The position numbers and the translations under genes are program-made. A DNA stretch of 64,000 nt. It comes from Bog-532 sp963720945. Its GTDB lineage: Bacteria; Actinomycetota; Actinomycetes; Streptosporangiales; Streptosporangiaceae. The stretch is from NCBI GenBank assembly GCA_963720945.1, contig CAVRHH010000002.1:172670-236669 (forward strand), in the 5' to 3' direction. The notes beneath the pieces are model-generated. The model was not told the origin of the DNA. It made no database searches and was given only the letters and a program-made list of their open reading frames with translations. Shown here piece by piece: positions 8,328 to 17,227 of this stretch (positions within the stretch are counted from its first letter, which is position 1; every line of letters starts with the position of its first letter).

Positions 8328-8948
8328 ATGGCAGACAATCTGAGCCAGCTACTGGCCACGCGGCTGCAGCCGCTGCGGGAGCAGTGGCGCTCGGCCGTGC
8401 AGGCCGAGCTGCTGCGTACCGCCCGGGCCCGGCACGACCGCAGTCCCGACGCTTACTGGGCGTGGGTCGCGGAGCAGCAGCGCTGGATGCGGCCATGGGA
8501 CACCGTCCGGTCCGGCGAGCTCGGTGACTTCCGCTACTTCGGCGGCGGCCTGATGAACGTCGCGGACAACTGCGTGGACCGGTGGGCCGAGGACCCGGCC
8601 ACCGCGCATCCCCAGGTCGCGGAGGCTGCGGTGGTCGGCGTGCCCGACCCGGCCAAAGGCACCGTGCCGGTCGCGTTCCTCACCCTGCTCGACGGCGCCG
8701 ATCCGGCCCGTGTCCGGCAGGAGGTCGCGGCCGAGGTGACCTTGCAACTGGGCGGCTACGCCCGGCCCGGCGCGGTCTACCTGACCGCCGCGCTGCCGAA
8801 GACCCGGACCGGCAAGATCATGCGGCGGCTGCTGCGGGACGTCGTCCAGCACGGCGCCCCGCAGGGCGACACCAGCGCTATGGAGGATCTGGCCGGGCTG
8901 CAGGCCGTGCAGCAGGCCGTCGCCGCCGAAGCAGCCCCCAGCGCGTGA
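8328..8948 (+). pseudogene. Acyl-CoA synthetase with the AMP-binding core deleted
   Basis: Reads from ATG 8328 (GGGGAG upstream) for 206 codons. The first 95 or so residues match the N-terminal part of acetyl/propionyl-CoA-synthetase-like enzymes (YWAWVAEQQRWMRPWDTV, then GGLMNVADNCVDRW). The sequence then jumps to the C-terminal lid domain: HPQVAEAAVVGVPDP, the LPKTRTGKIMRRLLRD stretch with the A10-type lysine, and the family-typical tail. The central adenylate-forming domain, including the TSGTTG-type P-loop and YG-TE motif (roughly 350-400 residues), is missing without loss of frame. Inactive as a synthetase. It overlaps the following MaoC gene by one base (TGATG), so it may still be translated to couple expression. 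Confidence 0.8.
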
Positions 8949-9454
8949 TGGCCGCCTCCGGATTGTGGTTCGAGCAGCTCGAGCCGGGCCTGCGGGTCGA
9001 GCACGCGACGACGCGCACCGTCACCGAGACCGACAACGTGCTGTTCACGACGATGACGATGAACCCGCAGCCGCTGCACCTGGACGCGGAGTTCGCAGCC
9101 GGCACCGAATTCGGGCGGCCGCTGGTCAACAGCCTGTTCACGCTGGGCCTGGTCGTCGGGCTGGCCGTGCCCGAGCTGACGCTCGGCACCACCGTGGCCA
9201 ACCTGGGCTTTTCCCGCGTGGATTTCCCGGCTCCGGTGTTCACCGGTGACACGATCCACGTGGTGACGGACGTTCTCGAGGCCCGCCGGTCCCGGTCCCG
9301 GCCGTCCACCGGCATCGTGACCTTCGAGCACCACGGCATCAACCAGCGAGGGGAGACGGTCTGCATCGCGGTGCGGGCCGCGATGATGTGGTGCCAGCCG
9401 GACGCGGCAGGCCCCGCGGGCCCGGACCTGGGGACGCCCCCGGGACGGGGCTGA
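8948..9454 (+). CDS. MaoC-like acyl-CoA dehydratase
   Basis: A 168-residue hot-dog-fold MaoC protein. The start ATG overlaps the upstream stop (TGATG). It shows the mesaconyl-CoA-hydratase-like version of the motif: TMTMNPQPLHLDAEFA near residue 40, then GRPLVNSLFTLGLVVGL, and the C-terminal strands TIHVVTDVLEA and GIVTFEHHGINQRGE. The pattern is close to that of the hydratase in the ethylmalonyl-CoA operon at 40819, so the substrate is probably a short branched or dicarboxylic enoyl-CoA. It precedes a CitE-like lyase, a pairing known from beta-methylmalyl-CoA or citramalyl-CoA cleavage routes. Intact despite decayed upstream genes. Confidence 0.85.
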   Translation: MAASGLWFEQLEPGLRVEHATTRTVTETDNVLFTTMTMNPQPLHLDAEFAAGTEFGRPLVNSLFTLGLVVGLAVPELTLGTTVANLGFSRVDFPAPVFTGDTIHVVTDVLEARRSRSRPSTGIVTFEHHGINQRGETVCIAVRAAMMWCQPDAAGPAGPDLGTPPGRG

Positions 9455-9459
9455 GCGCC

Positions 9460-10311
9460 GTGCCGGAGCTGACGCGGGTGCGGAGCATGCTGTTCATGCC
9501 GGGCATCCGGGCCGACATGATCGCGAAGATCCCCCGTTTCGCGCCCGATGTGGCGGCCGTCGACCTCGAGGACGCGGTGGCACCCGGTGACAAGGACAGC
9601 GCCCGCCGCACCGCCGCCGATGCGATCGACGCGCTGGCGGCCGGCGTCAGCACCGTGCTGCTGCGCGTCAACCCGGTCGGCAGCCCGTGGTTCGCCGCTG
9701 ACGTCGCCGCCGCCGCGGGCTGTGCCGCGGCCGGCGTCGTGGTGCCCAAGCTGGCCACCCGGGATCAGGTCCGCCAGGTGCGTGAGGCGCTCGCGGCGCA
9801 TTCCCGGCCCGGTGCGCTGATCATCGCCGGGATCGAGACCGCGCTCGGCGTCGCCGACGCGCGGACCCTGCTGACCGGGGAGCTCAGCGGCGCCTATTTC
9901 GGCGCGGAGGACTACATCGCCGACATCGGCGGCCGCCGCAGTCCCGGGGGCGACGAGGTGCTGTACGCGCGCAGCCAGGTGTGCCTCGCCGCCTACCTGG
10001 CCGGGATCCCGGCCATCAACCAGGTCGTCACCGACATCGCCAGCGACGGCCAGTTCCTGGCGGACGCCCGCCGCGGCCAGGCCCTCGGTTACCAGGGCAA
10101 GATGTGCATTCATCCCCGGCAGATCGGGCTGGCGCACGAGGTGTTCACGCCCACCCCGGAGGAGGTGGCGCACGCCCGGGCGGTGGTCGTGGCCGGCGCG
10201 GAGGGGGTCGGTGTCGTCGGCGGGCAGATGATCGATGAGGTGCACGTGCGGATGGCCCGCGCCGTGCTGGCCCGCGCCGCGGGGCCGGTGGACCCGGCGG
10301 ATCCGCCGTGA
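9460..10311 (+). CDS. HpcH/HpaI (CitE-like) CoA ester lyase
   Basis: A 283-residue TIM-barrel lyase of the citrate-lyase-beta/malyl-CoA-lyase family. GTG at 9460 is preferred: it follows the MaoC stop by five bases and places MLFMPG at the N terminus as in relatives. Visible features are AAVDLEDAVAPGDK (acidic metal or CoA contact), LLRVNPVGSPW with the conserved Arg, IAGIETALGV (catalytic Glu region), YFGAEDYIADIGG (Asp metal ligand) and GKMCIHPRQI at the C-terminal side. Likely cleaves a 3-hydroxyacyl-CoA such as citramalyl- or methylmalyl-CoA to acetyl-CoA or propionyl-CoA and an oxoacid, following the MaoC hydration step. The exact substrate is inferred from context only. Confidence 0.85.
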   Translation: MPELTRVRSMLFMPGIRADMIAKIPRFAPDVAAVDLEDAVAPGDKDSARRTAADAIDALAAGVSTVLLRVNPVGSPWFAADVAAAAGCAAAGVVVPKLATRDQVRQVREALAAHSRPGALIIAGIETALGVADARTLLTGELSGAYFGAEDYIADIGGRRSPGGDEVLYARSQVCLAAYLAGIPAINQVVTDIASDGQFLADARRGQALGYQGKMCIHPRQIGLAHEVFTPTPEEVAHARAVVVAGAEGVGVVGGQMIDEVHVRMARAVLARAAGPVDPADPP

Positions 10312-10345
10312 GCCCCGCTGCGATCTGCCACGTTACGGAGAACCC

Positions 10346-10897
10346 ATGAGAACAGGGGTGATGCTCGGCACGGCCGGGGATCCTGGTGCAGTCGCCCCGG
10401 AAGCCCGCCGCGCCGAGCAGCTCGGATTCGACCTGGTGGCAGCGGGCGAGCACGTATTCTTTCACGGCCCGGCGGCCAACGCCTTCGTCACCCTGGCCGC
10501 CGCCGCCGCGGTCACCAAGCGGATCCGGCTGCTGAGCGCGCTCACGATCCTCCCGCTGTACCCGATGGCGATGGCGGCGAAGCTGGCATCCACCCTCGAC
10601 CTGATCTCGCGCGGCCGCTTCGACCTCGGCGTCGGCGGGGAGTTCCCGGACTTCAGCTCCCTCGCCGACCGGTACCTGCTGCACGGCGACCCGGACAGGG
10701 TCGTGGCCCGGCTCGCGGAGTACCACGCGGCGGGCGCGGAGACAGTGATCTTCAGCCCGGCCTGCGCGCCGGAACGGCATGCGGACATGATCGCCCTGTT
10801 CGCCGAAGCGGTACGGCCGCGCCTGCCCGGTGCGGCGGCCGGGGCCGCCCGGCCGGAGACGCCCGGGCCCCCGGCCGGCGTCATTCCCCCGGGCTGA
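10346..10897 (+). pseudogene. Luciferase-like (LLM, F420/FMN) oxidoreductase with internal deletion
   Basis: A 183-codon frame starting at ATG 10346. The first half is a normal N-terminal LLM barrel: GTAGDPGAVAPEARRAEQLG, AAGEHVFFH, LLSALTILPLYPMAMA, then LISRGRFDLGVGGEF. Directly after that, the sequence resumes with the C-terminal end (LLHGDPDRVVARLAEYHAAG and the following FSPACAPERH). Members of this family are normally about 280-330 residues, so roughly 100-130 residues of the barrel centre are gone, in frame. It could not form a complete TIM barrel. It is convergent with, and overlaps by 17 bases, the FUSC exporter gene. Confidence 0.75.
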
Positions 10898-13328
10898 GAG
10901 CGGCCGGTGCGGCTCCCCGGGACTCGCCGGGGCCCCGGAGCCAGCCAGGCCGGCGATCCCGGCCGGCCGGCGGCTGGCCGCGCCATAGCTGGCCATGACC
11001 GCGCTGGTAAGCAGCGGCCTGCCGGGCCGGCTCAGCGACCCGGGCTTGCAGCCGCCGGGCGACGTCGAGATGGTCGGCGGTCCAGATCATCCTGACCGCC
11101 GCGGCGGTCCCCTGCCCGTCGGTGCCGCTGAGGTCCCGCTGGACGGCGTCGATGAGACGCCCGTCCGCGGCCTCGTCGGGCGGGAGTTCCGGCAGCACGT
11201 CGCCCGCGCCGGCCAGGGCGTTCGCCATGGCCTCGTACCAGCTGAACACCTGCGTACCGGCGGTGAGGACCTCTTTGCGGGCCGCTGAGCGGTCCCCGGC
11301 GGGAGCACCGCCGTCGCCGCGTTCCCACAGGTTGACCACGGCATCGGCGGTGAGCCGCAGCACCGCGACCCCGGTGATCAGTGCGGCGACGTCCGCCAGC
11401 GGCAGGTGCTTGGTGCCGCGCTCGGCCAGGAAGCCGCGGAACGCGTCGTCGAGGCGCCGGGCGGCGGCCGCGGCCCGCAGGCTCTCCTCCCGGGGCACCG
11501 GGGTCGGCGGCAGTTGCCGGTCACAGCGGACCACGCCGAACGTCACCGCGCTGCGCAGGTAGCGGGCGCTCTCGGCGTACGCCCCGGCCGCCGCCTCGCC
11601 GAACGCCGAGGCGGCGCCGCGCGGCCAGAACAGCATGCCGACGACGAGGCTGACCGCACAGCCGATCGCGACGTCCTCGATCCGGACGAGGCCGACCTTC
11701 CAGCCGGCCGGCGCGATGATGTTGTACAGGATCAGCAGCGTGATGGTGAAGGCCGCCTGGCCCGCGGCGAAGGAGATGACGGCAGGCGCCAGGCCCGCCA
11801 GCAGGACAGCCAGCGGGAGCAGGAACCACAGCACGGTGTTGCTGGTGCCGATACCGAGGATGAGCGCTCCGCCGATGATGAATCCGGCGACGTTTCCCGC
11901 CAGCCCGCGCAGCACGTTCTGCCCAGTGCTCAGCGCGTTGGACCGCAGCACCGTCAGGGTGCCGAGCACGACCCAGAACGAGTGCTGCACGCCGGTCAGG
12001 TCGGCGACGAGGACAGCCAGCCCGAGCGCGATCGCCCCGCGGACGCTGTTGTGCAGCCAGACGGAGTGCCGCTGCACGTGAGCGCCGGCCCGTTCCTGGG
12101 CCGACGACAGCGCGCCGCCGGCTCCTGCGGGCTGGCGGCCTAGCAGCTGCTGCCGCCAGGTTCGCTCCCGCGCGGCCACCGCCAGCTGGATGTTCGCGGC
12201 CACCGCCGAGGTCGCGAAGCTGAGCTCCTGCGCGCGGAAGGACGGCTCGAGCGAGCTGACGTAGCCGGCCGCGGACGTGCCGGTCGCGCCGCCCGGAGCG
12301 CCCGGGTCCCCGCGGCCTGCCGGGTCGCGGCCGGCCGAGATGGCCGACATGGCCGCCTGTTCCATCGTGTCCCGGGCCGCCCGCAGCTCCCGCAGGGCCG
12401 GCTCGATCTCATCCGGCGGCACATGAGCCGCCTCCAGCAGCCCGGCGCTCTGCTCCAGCAGCGCCGCGGCCGCCAGCTTGACATCGCAGACCGCGCTGAA
12501 GTTCGGCCCGGCCGGTGTTCCCGTAGGCATCCGCTCGAGGATCGCGTCCAGCCACACGAGCTCGTCCACCAGCCGGACCAGGATACGGGCGGTGGTGGTC
12601 AGGCCGGTGGGACGGTAGGGGGTGGCGAAGAACAGCTTGCGCAGGCTGCGGATCGCGGCGGCGGACTCGGCGACCTGGGTGTCGACGGTGCCCTCGCCGG
12701 TCCCGGGACCGCCGCGCATGTGACGGACTTCGGCGCGCATCCGCCGCGCGAGCAGAGCGCACGCGCGGACCAGGGGCATCCGCAGCGGATCGCTGGCCGG
12801 AGCGGGCCACAGCACGACGATGGCGATCAAGGACGCGGCGCCGGCCAGCAGCCAGCCGCCGAGCCGGGCGGGGATGGAGGTGACCGGCCCGGGCAGCGTC
12901 ACCGGCAGGATGAAGCCGAGCAACAGCGAGGTCGACGCGCTGGCCAGCACCGAACTGACCACACCGGCGAACAGGACACCGAAGCCGACGGCGAACATCG
13001 CGATGGCCGCCAGCCAGGCCGCCCGGGACGCGAGGGTGCCGAGGCAGATGAAGACGGCGCCCGCCAGCATCAGCGACGTCTGTGCGGCCAGGCGTTCGCG
13101 CATCGTGCCGCCGAAGGCGACGAACAGCAGCATCGCGAGCGACCCGAACGCGGCGAACGTGGCCATGGTCGCGTTGCCGATCACCTTCTCGGTCAGCGCG
13201 AGCATGGCCGGCATGACGATCGCGGCCCGGCCCGCCCTGCGCAGCGCGGACAGGCCAGCGTCCCGGGACCGCAGCCACTGCAGGCCGCCCGCGGCGTGGC
13301 TCTGGGCCACCGGGCGGTCAGGTGGCAT
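10881..13328 (-). CDS. FUSC/aromatic-acid-exporter-type membrane protein
   Basis: An 815-residue integral membrane protein with the duplicated layout of the fusaric acid resistance (FUSC/YccS) family: a first block of about six hydrophobic segments (residues 35-190), a long soluble region (about 190-400) and a second block (about 410-560) with GALILGIGT and ITLLILYNIIAP segments, then a soluble tail. These proteins are inner-membrane exporters for aromatic acids and related hydrophobic acids, or stress-related channels. The start at 13328 overlaps the transketolase stop by 11 bases; a GTG slightly downstream is an alternative. It follows transketolase on the same strand and may be co-transcribed with it, although no functional link is evident. 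Confidence 0.82.
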   Translation of the reverse strand: MPPDRPVAQSHAAGGLQWLRSRDAGLSALRRAGRAAIVMPAMLALTEKVIGNATMATFAAFGSLAMLLFVAFGGTMRERLAAQTSLMLAGAVFICLGTLASRAAWLAAIAMFAVGFGVLFAGVVSSVLASASTSLLLGFILPVTLPGPVTSIPARLGGWLLAGAASLIAIVVLWPAPASDPLRMPLVRACALLARRMRAEVRHMRGGPGTGEGTVDTQVAESAAAIRSLRKLFFATPYRPTGLTTTARILVRLVDELVWLDAILERMPTGTPAGPNFSAVCDVKLAAAALLEQSAGLLEAAHVPPDEIEPALRELRAARDTMEQAAMSAISAGRDPAGRGDPGAPGGATGTSAAGYVSSLEPSFRAQELSFATSAVAANIQLAVAARERTWRQQLLGRQPAGAGGALSSAQERAGAHVQRHSVWLHNSVRGAIALGLAVLVADLTGVQHSFWVVLGTLTVLRSNALSTGQNVLRGLAGNVAGFIIGGALILGIGTSNTVLWFLLPLAVLLAGLAPAVISFAAGQAAFTITLLILYNIIAPAGWKVGLVRIEDVAIGCAVSLVVGMLFWPRGAASAFGEAAAGAYAESARYLRSAVTFGVVRCDRQLPPTPVPREESLRAAAAARRLDDAFRGFLAERGTKHLPLADVAALITGVAVLRLTADAVVNLWERGDGGAPAGDRSAARKEVLTAGTQVFSWYEAMANALAGAGDVLPELPPDEAADGRLIDAVQRDLSGTDGQGTAAAVRMIWTADHLDVARRLQARVAEPARQAAAYQRGHGQLWRGQPPAGRDRRPGWLRGPGESRGAAPAALSPGE

Positions 13329-15219
13329 TGAGCAGGTCGCGGGCGGCCGCCTCGATGTGCTGGGCGTCGATCCCGGCGGCGGCTAGCAGTTCGCCGCTGG
13401 TACCCGAGCCGGGCATGTCCCGGACGGCCAGGTGCGTGACCCACAGCTTCTGCGGGCCCGCTTCCAGCAGGGCGTCGGCCACCGCGGAGCCGAGGCCGCC
13501 TTCGGGGTGGTGGTCCTCGGCCACGACGAGCCGGCCGCCGGTGACCGCCGCCGCGGCGACCAGCGTCTCCGTGTCGATGGGCTTGACCGAATACAGGTCG
13601 ATCACCCGGGCATGGATATCGTCGGCGGCCAGCTGGTCGGCGGCGGCCAGGCATTCGTGCAGGGTGACACCGGCGCCGATCAGCGTCACGACGTCCCGCT
13701 GGCTCGAGCGCAGGACCTTCGAGCCGCCGATCGGGAAGGTCTCCGCCGCGTCGTAGAGGACCGGGTATGCGCCGCGGGTGGTCCGCAGGTAGCTGATACC
13801 CGGCCGGTCGGCCATCTCGCCGACGAGGGCGGCCGCGCTCGTGCCGTCACTGGGGTACAGGACCGTTGAACCGTGCACCGCCCGCATCATGGCCAGGTCC
13901 TCCAGGGCCATCTGGGACGGCCCGTCGGCGCCGATCTCGGTCCCCGCGTGTGAGCCGGACAGCCGGATGTCCGCCTGCGAGATGGCCGCCATCCGGATGA
14001 AGTCGTAGGCCCGGGTGAAGAAGGCCGCGAAGGTGGAGGCGAAGGGAACGTAATGCCGGACGCTGAGCCCGACCGCCGCGGCCACCATCTGCTGCTCGGC
14101 GATGAACATCTCGAAATAGCGCGCGGGGAAGGCGTGCGCGAACTCGTCCGCGTGCGTTGAGTTGCTCACCTCGCCGTCCAGCGCCACGATACGGGGATGG
14201 CTGGCGCCGAGCGCGGCGAGGGCGTCGCCGTAGGCCTTGCGCGTCGCAACCTGGTCGCCGACCGAGTACCTCGCCGCCGGAACCGCCGCCTGCGGGGTGC
14301 CCGGGGCCTGCGCCGCCACCGGCGGGTGCGCCGGCGGCCCGGGCCGCGGCCCGCGGACGGTCAGGTGCCGCTCGCCGCCGAGTTCGGCGATGGCGCGCTC
14401 GGCCATGTCCGCCGGGAACGGCCTGCCGTGCCAGCCGTTCTCGTTCTCGACCTCGGAGAAGCCGCGGCCCTTGATGGTCCGGGCCAGCACCACCGTGGGC
14501 TGATCGCCGCTCAGATCGCCGGCGGCGGCCAGCGCCTGGTCGATCTCGGCCAGGTCATGACCATCGATCGTCAGGACCCGCGCGCCGAACGCCTCCGCGC
14601 GGTGGCCGTAGGCGGCCAGATCCCACTGCAGCTCGGTGGGCCCCCGCTGGCCGAGCCGGTTGACGTCGACCATCGCGACCAGGTTGGACAGCCGGTAGTA
14701 GGAGGCCTTGTCGAGGGCCTCCCAGATCGAGCCCTCGGCCATCTCACTGTCCCCGCACAGTACCCACACCCGGTAGGGGAGCTGGTCGAGGTACTTCCCG
14801 GCCAGTGCGACTCCCACGCCGTCCGGAAGGCCCTGGCCCAGCGACCCGGTGGCGACGTCCACCCACGGCAGCACCGGTGTCGGGTGTCCCTCCAGCCGTG
14901 ATCCGAACCGCCGGTACCCGGTCATCAGCTCCTCGTCTGACACCACGCCGACCGCCTTGTAGACCGCGTACAGCAGCGGCGAGGCGTGCCCCTTGGAAAA
15001 GATGAGGTGGTCGTTGGCGTCGTTGCCCGGATCGTCCCAGTCGTACCGCAGGTGGCGGCCGACGAGTACCGCGAGCAGGTCGGCGGCGGACATGCTCGAC
15101 GTGGGATGGCCGGATCCGGCGCTGGTACTGGACCGGACAGAATCGACGCGCAGCTGGGCGGCGAGCTCAGCGGCTTCAGCAAGGCTGATCCCGGTAAGCG
15201 ACTGAGGCGTGCTGGCCAT
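13318..15219 (-). CDS. Transketolase (single-chain, short type)
   Basis: A 633-residue thiamine-diphosphate enzyme. ATG 15219 is chosen because it begins the conserved protein and has AAGGAAAAG upstream. The N-terminal domain shows SAGSGHPTSSMSAADLLAVL, HLIFSKGHASPLLYA, and the diphosphate/Mg motif as CGDSEMAEGS with the downstream VDVNRLGQ. The Pyr domain carries FEMFIAEQQMVAAAVGLS with the catalytic Glu, and GSHAGTEIGADGPSQMALED. The C-terminal domain ends in the usual VAEDHHPEGGLG region. Length and motifs resemble the mammalian-type short transketolases rather than the roughly 690-residue bacterial TktA, and the neighbours are not pentose-phosphate genes, so it is probably an accessory sugar-metabolism copy. 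Confidence 0.88.
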   Translation of the reverse strand: MASTPQSLTGISLAEAAELAAQLRVDSVRSSTSAGSGHPTSSMSAADLLAVLVGRHLRYDWDDPGNDANDHLIFSKGHASPLLYAVYKAVGVVSDEELMTGYRRFGSRLEGHPTPVLPWVDVATGSLGQGLPDGVGVALAGKYLDQLPYRVWVLCGDSEMAEGSIWEALDKASYYRLSNLVAMVDVNRLGQRGPTELQWDLAAYGHRAEAFGARVLTIDGHDLAEIDQALAAAGDLSGDQPTVVLARTIKGRGFSEVENENGWHGRPFPADMAERAIAELGGERHLTVRGPRPGPPAHPPVAAQAPGTPQAAVPAARYSVGDQVATRKAYGDALAALGASHPRIVALDGEVSNSTHADEFAHAFPARYFEMFIAEQQMVAAAVGLSVRHYVPFASTFAAFFTRAYDFIRMAAISQADIRLSGSHAGTEIGADGPSQMALEDLAMMRAVHGSTVLYPSDGTSAAALVGEMADRPGISYLRTTRGAYPVLYDAAETFPIGGSKVLRSSQRDVVTLIGAGVTLHECLAAADQLAADDIHARVIDLYSVKPIDTETLVAAAAVTGGRLVVAEDHHPEGGLGSAVADALLEAGPQKLWVTHLAVRDMPGSGTSGELLAAAGIDAQHIEAAARDLLNAT

Positions 15220-15677
15220 GTCGGAAACTCTTTTCCTTGATCGTCGGGTAGCCATCGAACAACCCACGGGCTGTCGTTGTCTAGCCCCTGCGGACGCTGT
15301 AAGCCTCCCCCCGCGGCAGGCAATCGTCACCTCCGGCGGGATACCAGTGCCGGATCGCGTCCCGCCCGGGCGTACGCCGGGCGCTAGGCGCGATTCCGGG
15401 GCGGCCGGGTGCGCCGGATCCCGTTGATGACCGCGCGGAACACCCAGTCGAGGCGTTCCGGGCCGGACCCGGAGAACAGCTCGCTGCTGACGGCGGCCGA
15501 TAGGGGACGCCGCCCTCGTGCAGCAGTTCCAGCACCGCCTCCACCAGGGCGAGATAGGGCGGCCCCGATGGCCGGGCCACCAGCGCGGGGCGGCCCATTG
15601 CGGGAGCCGGACCCGGGCCAGTTCGGCCAGCGTGCAGGCGGCGCTATCACCTCGGTGATACCGGGCAGGCCCACGGT
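15220..15677 (-). pseudogene. Gene-poor gap holding a frameshifted TetR C-terminal relic
   Basis: No intact gene lies in this 458-base gap. On the minus strand, roughly 15600 to 15395, two frames together read like a TetR ligand-binding domain. The first has ARPSGPPYLALVEAVLELLHEGGVP; the second resumes with LSAAVSSELFSGSG, then RLDWVFRAVINGIRRTRPP. The second is the typical C-terminal end of a TetR repressor. The HTH part is missing and a frameshift separates the blocks. The rest (15220-15390) shows no coding signal and probably includes the transketolase promoter. Confidence 0.45.
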
Positions 15678-17048
15678 TCAGGTTCGGGCCCGTATCCGGC
15701 CGGGCACCCCGCCGCCGATCCGCGCGCTGGCCGCGGCCGCCCCGGCGGCCAGCTCGCCGGTATCGGCGGTGACCAGCTCACCATCGCTCACCACCAGGCG
15801 GCCGCCCACCCAGAGGCGGTCCAGGGCGGGGGCGCCGAAGACCAGCGTGCACAGCGGGTCCGCGATGCCGGCGCCGCCCAGGCCGCCGACCTGCCACAGC
15901 GCGACGTCGGCCAGCTTGCCCGCGGCCAGCGAGCCGAGCTCGTCCGCGCGGCCCAGGCAGCGGGCGCCGCCCATGGTGGCCAGATACAGCGCCCGGCGGG
16001 CGGACAGGGCCAGCGGGCCGTCCCGGAACCGGGCGGCCAGCAGTGCCTGGTGCAGCTCGTCGATCATCCGGCCAGACTCGTTGGAGGCCGCACCGTCCAC
16101 GCCGAGGCCCACCGGCGCGCCGGCCTCCAGCAGCGCCCGCACCGGCGCGATCCCGGAGCCCAGGCGGCCGTTTGAGGTCGGGCAGTGCGCCACTCCGGTG
16201 CCGGTGGCCGCGAACCGGCCGATCGCCTCGGCGGACAGGTGCACGCAGTGCGCCAGCCAGACGTCCGGGCCGAGCCAGCCCAGATCCTCGGCGTACTGCG
16301 CCGGGGTCCGCCCGTAGGTGGCGCGGCAGAAGTCCTCCTCGTCGGTGGTTTCCGCCAGGTGGGTGTGCAGCCGGACGCCCGCGGCCCGGGCCAGTTCGGC
16401 ACTGTCCCGCATCAGCTCGGCCGTCACCGAGAACGGGGAGCACGGCGCGACCGCGATCCGGGTCATCGCCCCGAACGATGGGTCGTGCCAGCGGTCGATC
16501 GCCGCCTGCGTGGCCGCGAGGATGTCGTCATGCTTTTCGACGACCGAATCCGGGGGCAGGCCGCCGGCCGAACGCCCGAGGTTCATCGATCCCCGGCCCG
16601 GGTGAAATCGCAGCCCGATCCGCCGGGCCGCGAGGATCTCGGCTTCCAGCAGGTCGCCGCGCCCGGCCGGGAACACGTAGTGATGATCAGTGGTCGTGCT
16701 GCAGCCGGTCAGCGCCAGCCAGCCCAGGTTCGCTGCCGCCGCGGCGTGCACCAGATCGGCATCCAGGCCCGCCCAGACCGGGTAGAGCATGGTCAGCCAG
16801 CCGAACAGGGTGTCGTCAGTCGCGTACCCGCGGGTGATCCACTGGTACAGGTGGTGATGGGTGTTGACCAGGCCGGGCGTGGCCAGCAGGCCCGCGCCGT
16901 CGATCCGCTCCGCGGCGGCGTAGTGCGGCGGCAGCGGCCCGGCGCCGGTCGCCGCGATCCGGTCACCGTCGATCACGAGATAACCAGCGGGGTGCTCGGT
17001 CGCCCCGTCATCGGCTGTCGCGATGTAGCAGCCATCAATTGCCAGCAC
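15678..17048 (-). CDS. 8-oxoguanine deaminase-like amidohydrolase (ATZ/TRZ family)
   Basis: A 456-residue metal-dependent deaminase of the amidohydrolase superfamily. The metal motif is NTHHHLYQWITRGYA near residue 62. THLAETTDEEDF near 245 supplies the third His and the catalytic-loop Glu, LAHCVHLS near 280 the next His, and GLGVDGAASNESG near 327 the metal Asp. The NTHHHLYQ form with downstream Tyr-Ala and the GCSTTTDHHYVFP block is characteristic of 8-oxoguanine deaminases in this family, which convert 8-oxoguanine to urate plus ammonia. Purine or pterin relatives cannot be excluded. The gene runs divergently from the K+ channel gene, with a shared upstream region of about 180 bases. Confidence 0.82.
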   Translation of the reverse strand: MLAIDGCYIATADDGATEHPAGYLVIDGDRIAATGAGPLPPHYAAAERIDGAGLLATPGLVNTHHHLYQWITRGYATDDTLFGWLTMLYPVWAGLDADLVHAAAAANLGWLALTGCSTTTDHHYVFPAGRGDLLEAEILAARRIGLRFHPGRGSMNLGRSAGGLPPDSVVEKHDDILAATQAAIDRWHDPSFGAMTRIAVAPCSPFSVTAELMRDSAELARAAGVRLHTHLAETTDEEDFCRATYGRTPAQYAEDLGWLGPDVWLAHCVHLSAEAIGRFAATGTGVAHCPTSNGRLGSGIAPVRALLEAGAPVGLGVDGAASNESGRMIDELHQALLAARFRDGPLALSARRALYLATMGGARCLGRADELGSLAAGKLADVALWQVGGLGGAGIADPLCTLVFGAPALDRLWVGGRLVVSDGELVTADTGELAAGAAAASARIGGGVPGRIRART

Positions 17049-17227
17049 GTCGCTGCGCCCTCCCTCACCATCCGGTCCCCTCAGTGTGGCCAGCTGGTAT
17101 TACAGCGGTATTTCCCCCGGCGGATACGGGCCTTTCGGCCCTGGCCACACCATTACCGCAGGTCAAGCCTGTTGTAGCGGGCTACTCCGGTAGTACCGCT
17201 CGCGCCGCGCCGGAGGAGGCGGAATGG

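Noticed and set aside
11406..12143. Long open frames antisense to the FUSC exporter gene
   Set aside because: Typical GC-rich shadow frames: low-complexity Arg/Gly/Ala composition, no motif, no ribosome site, opposite a well-supported gene.
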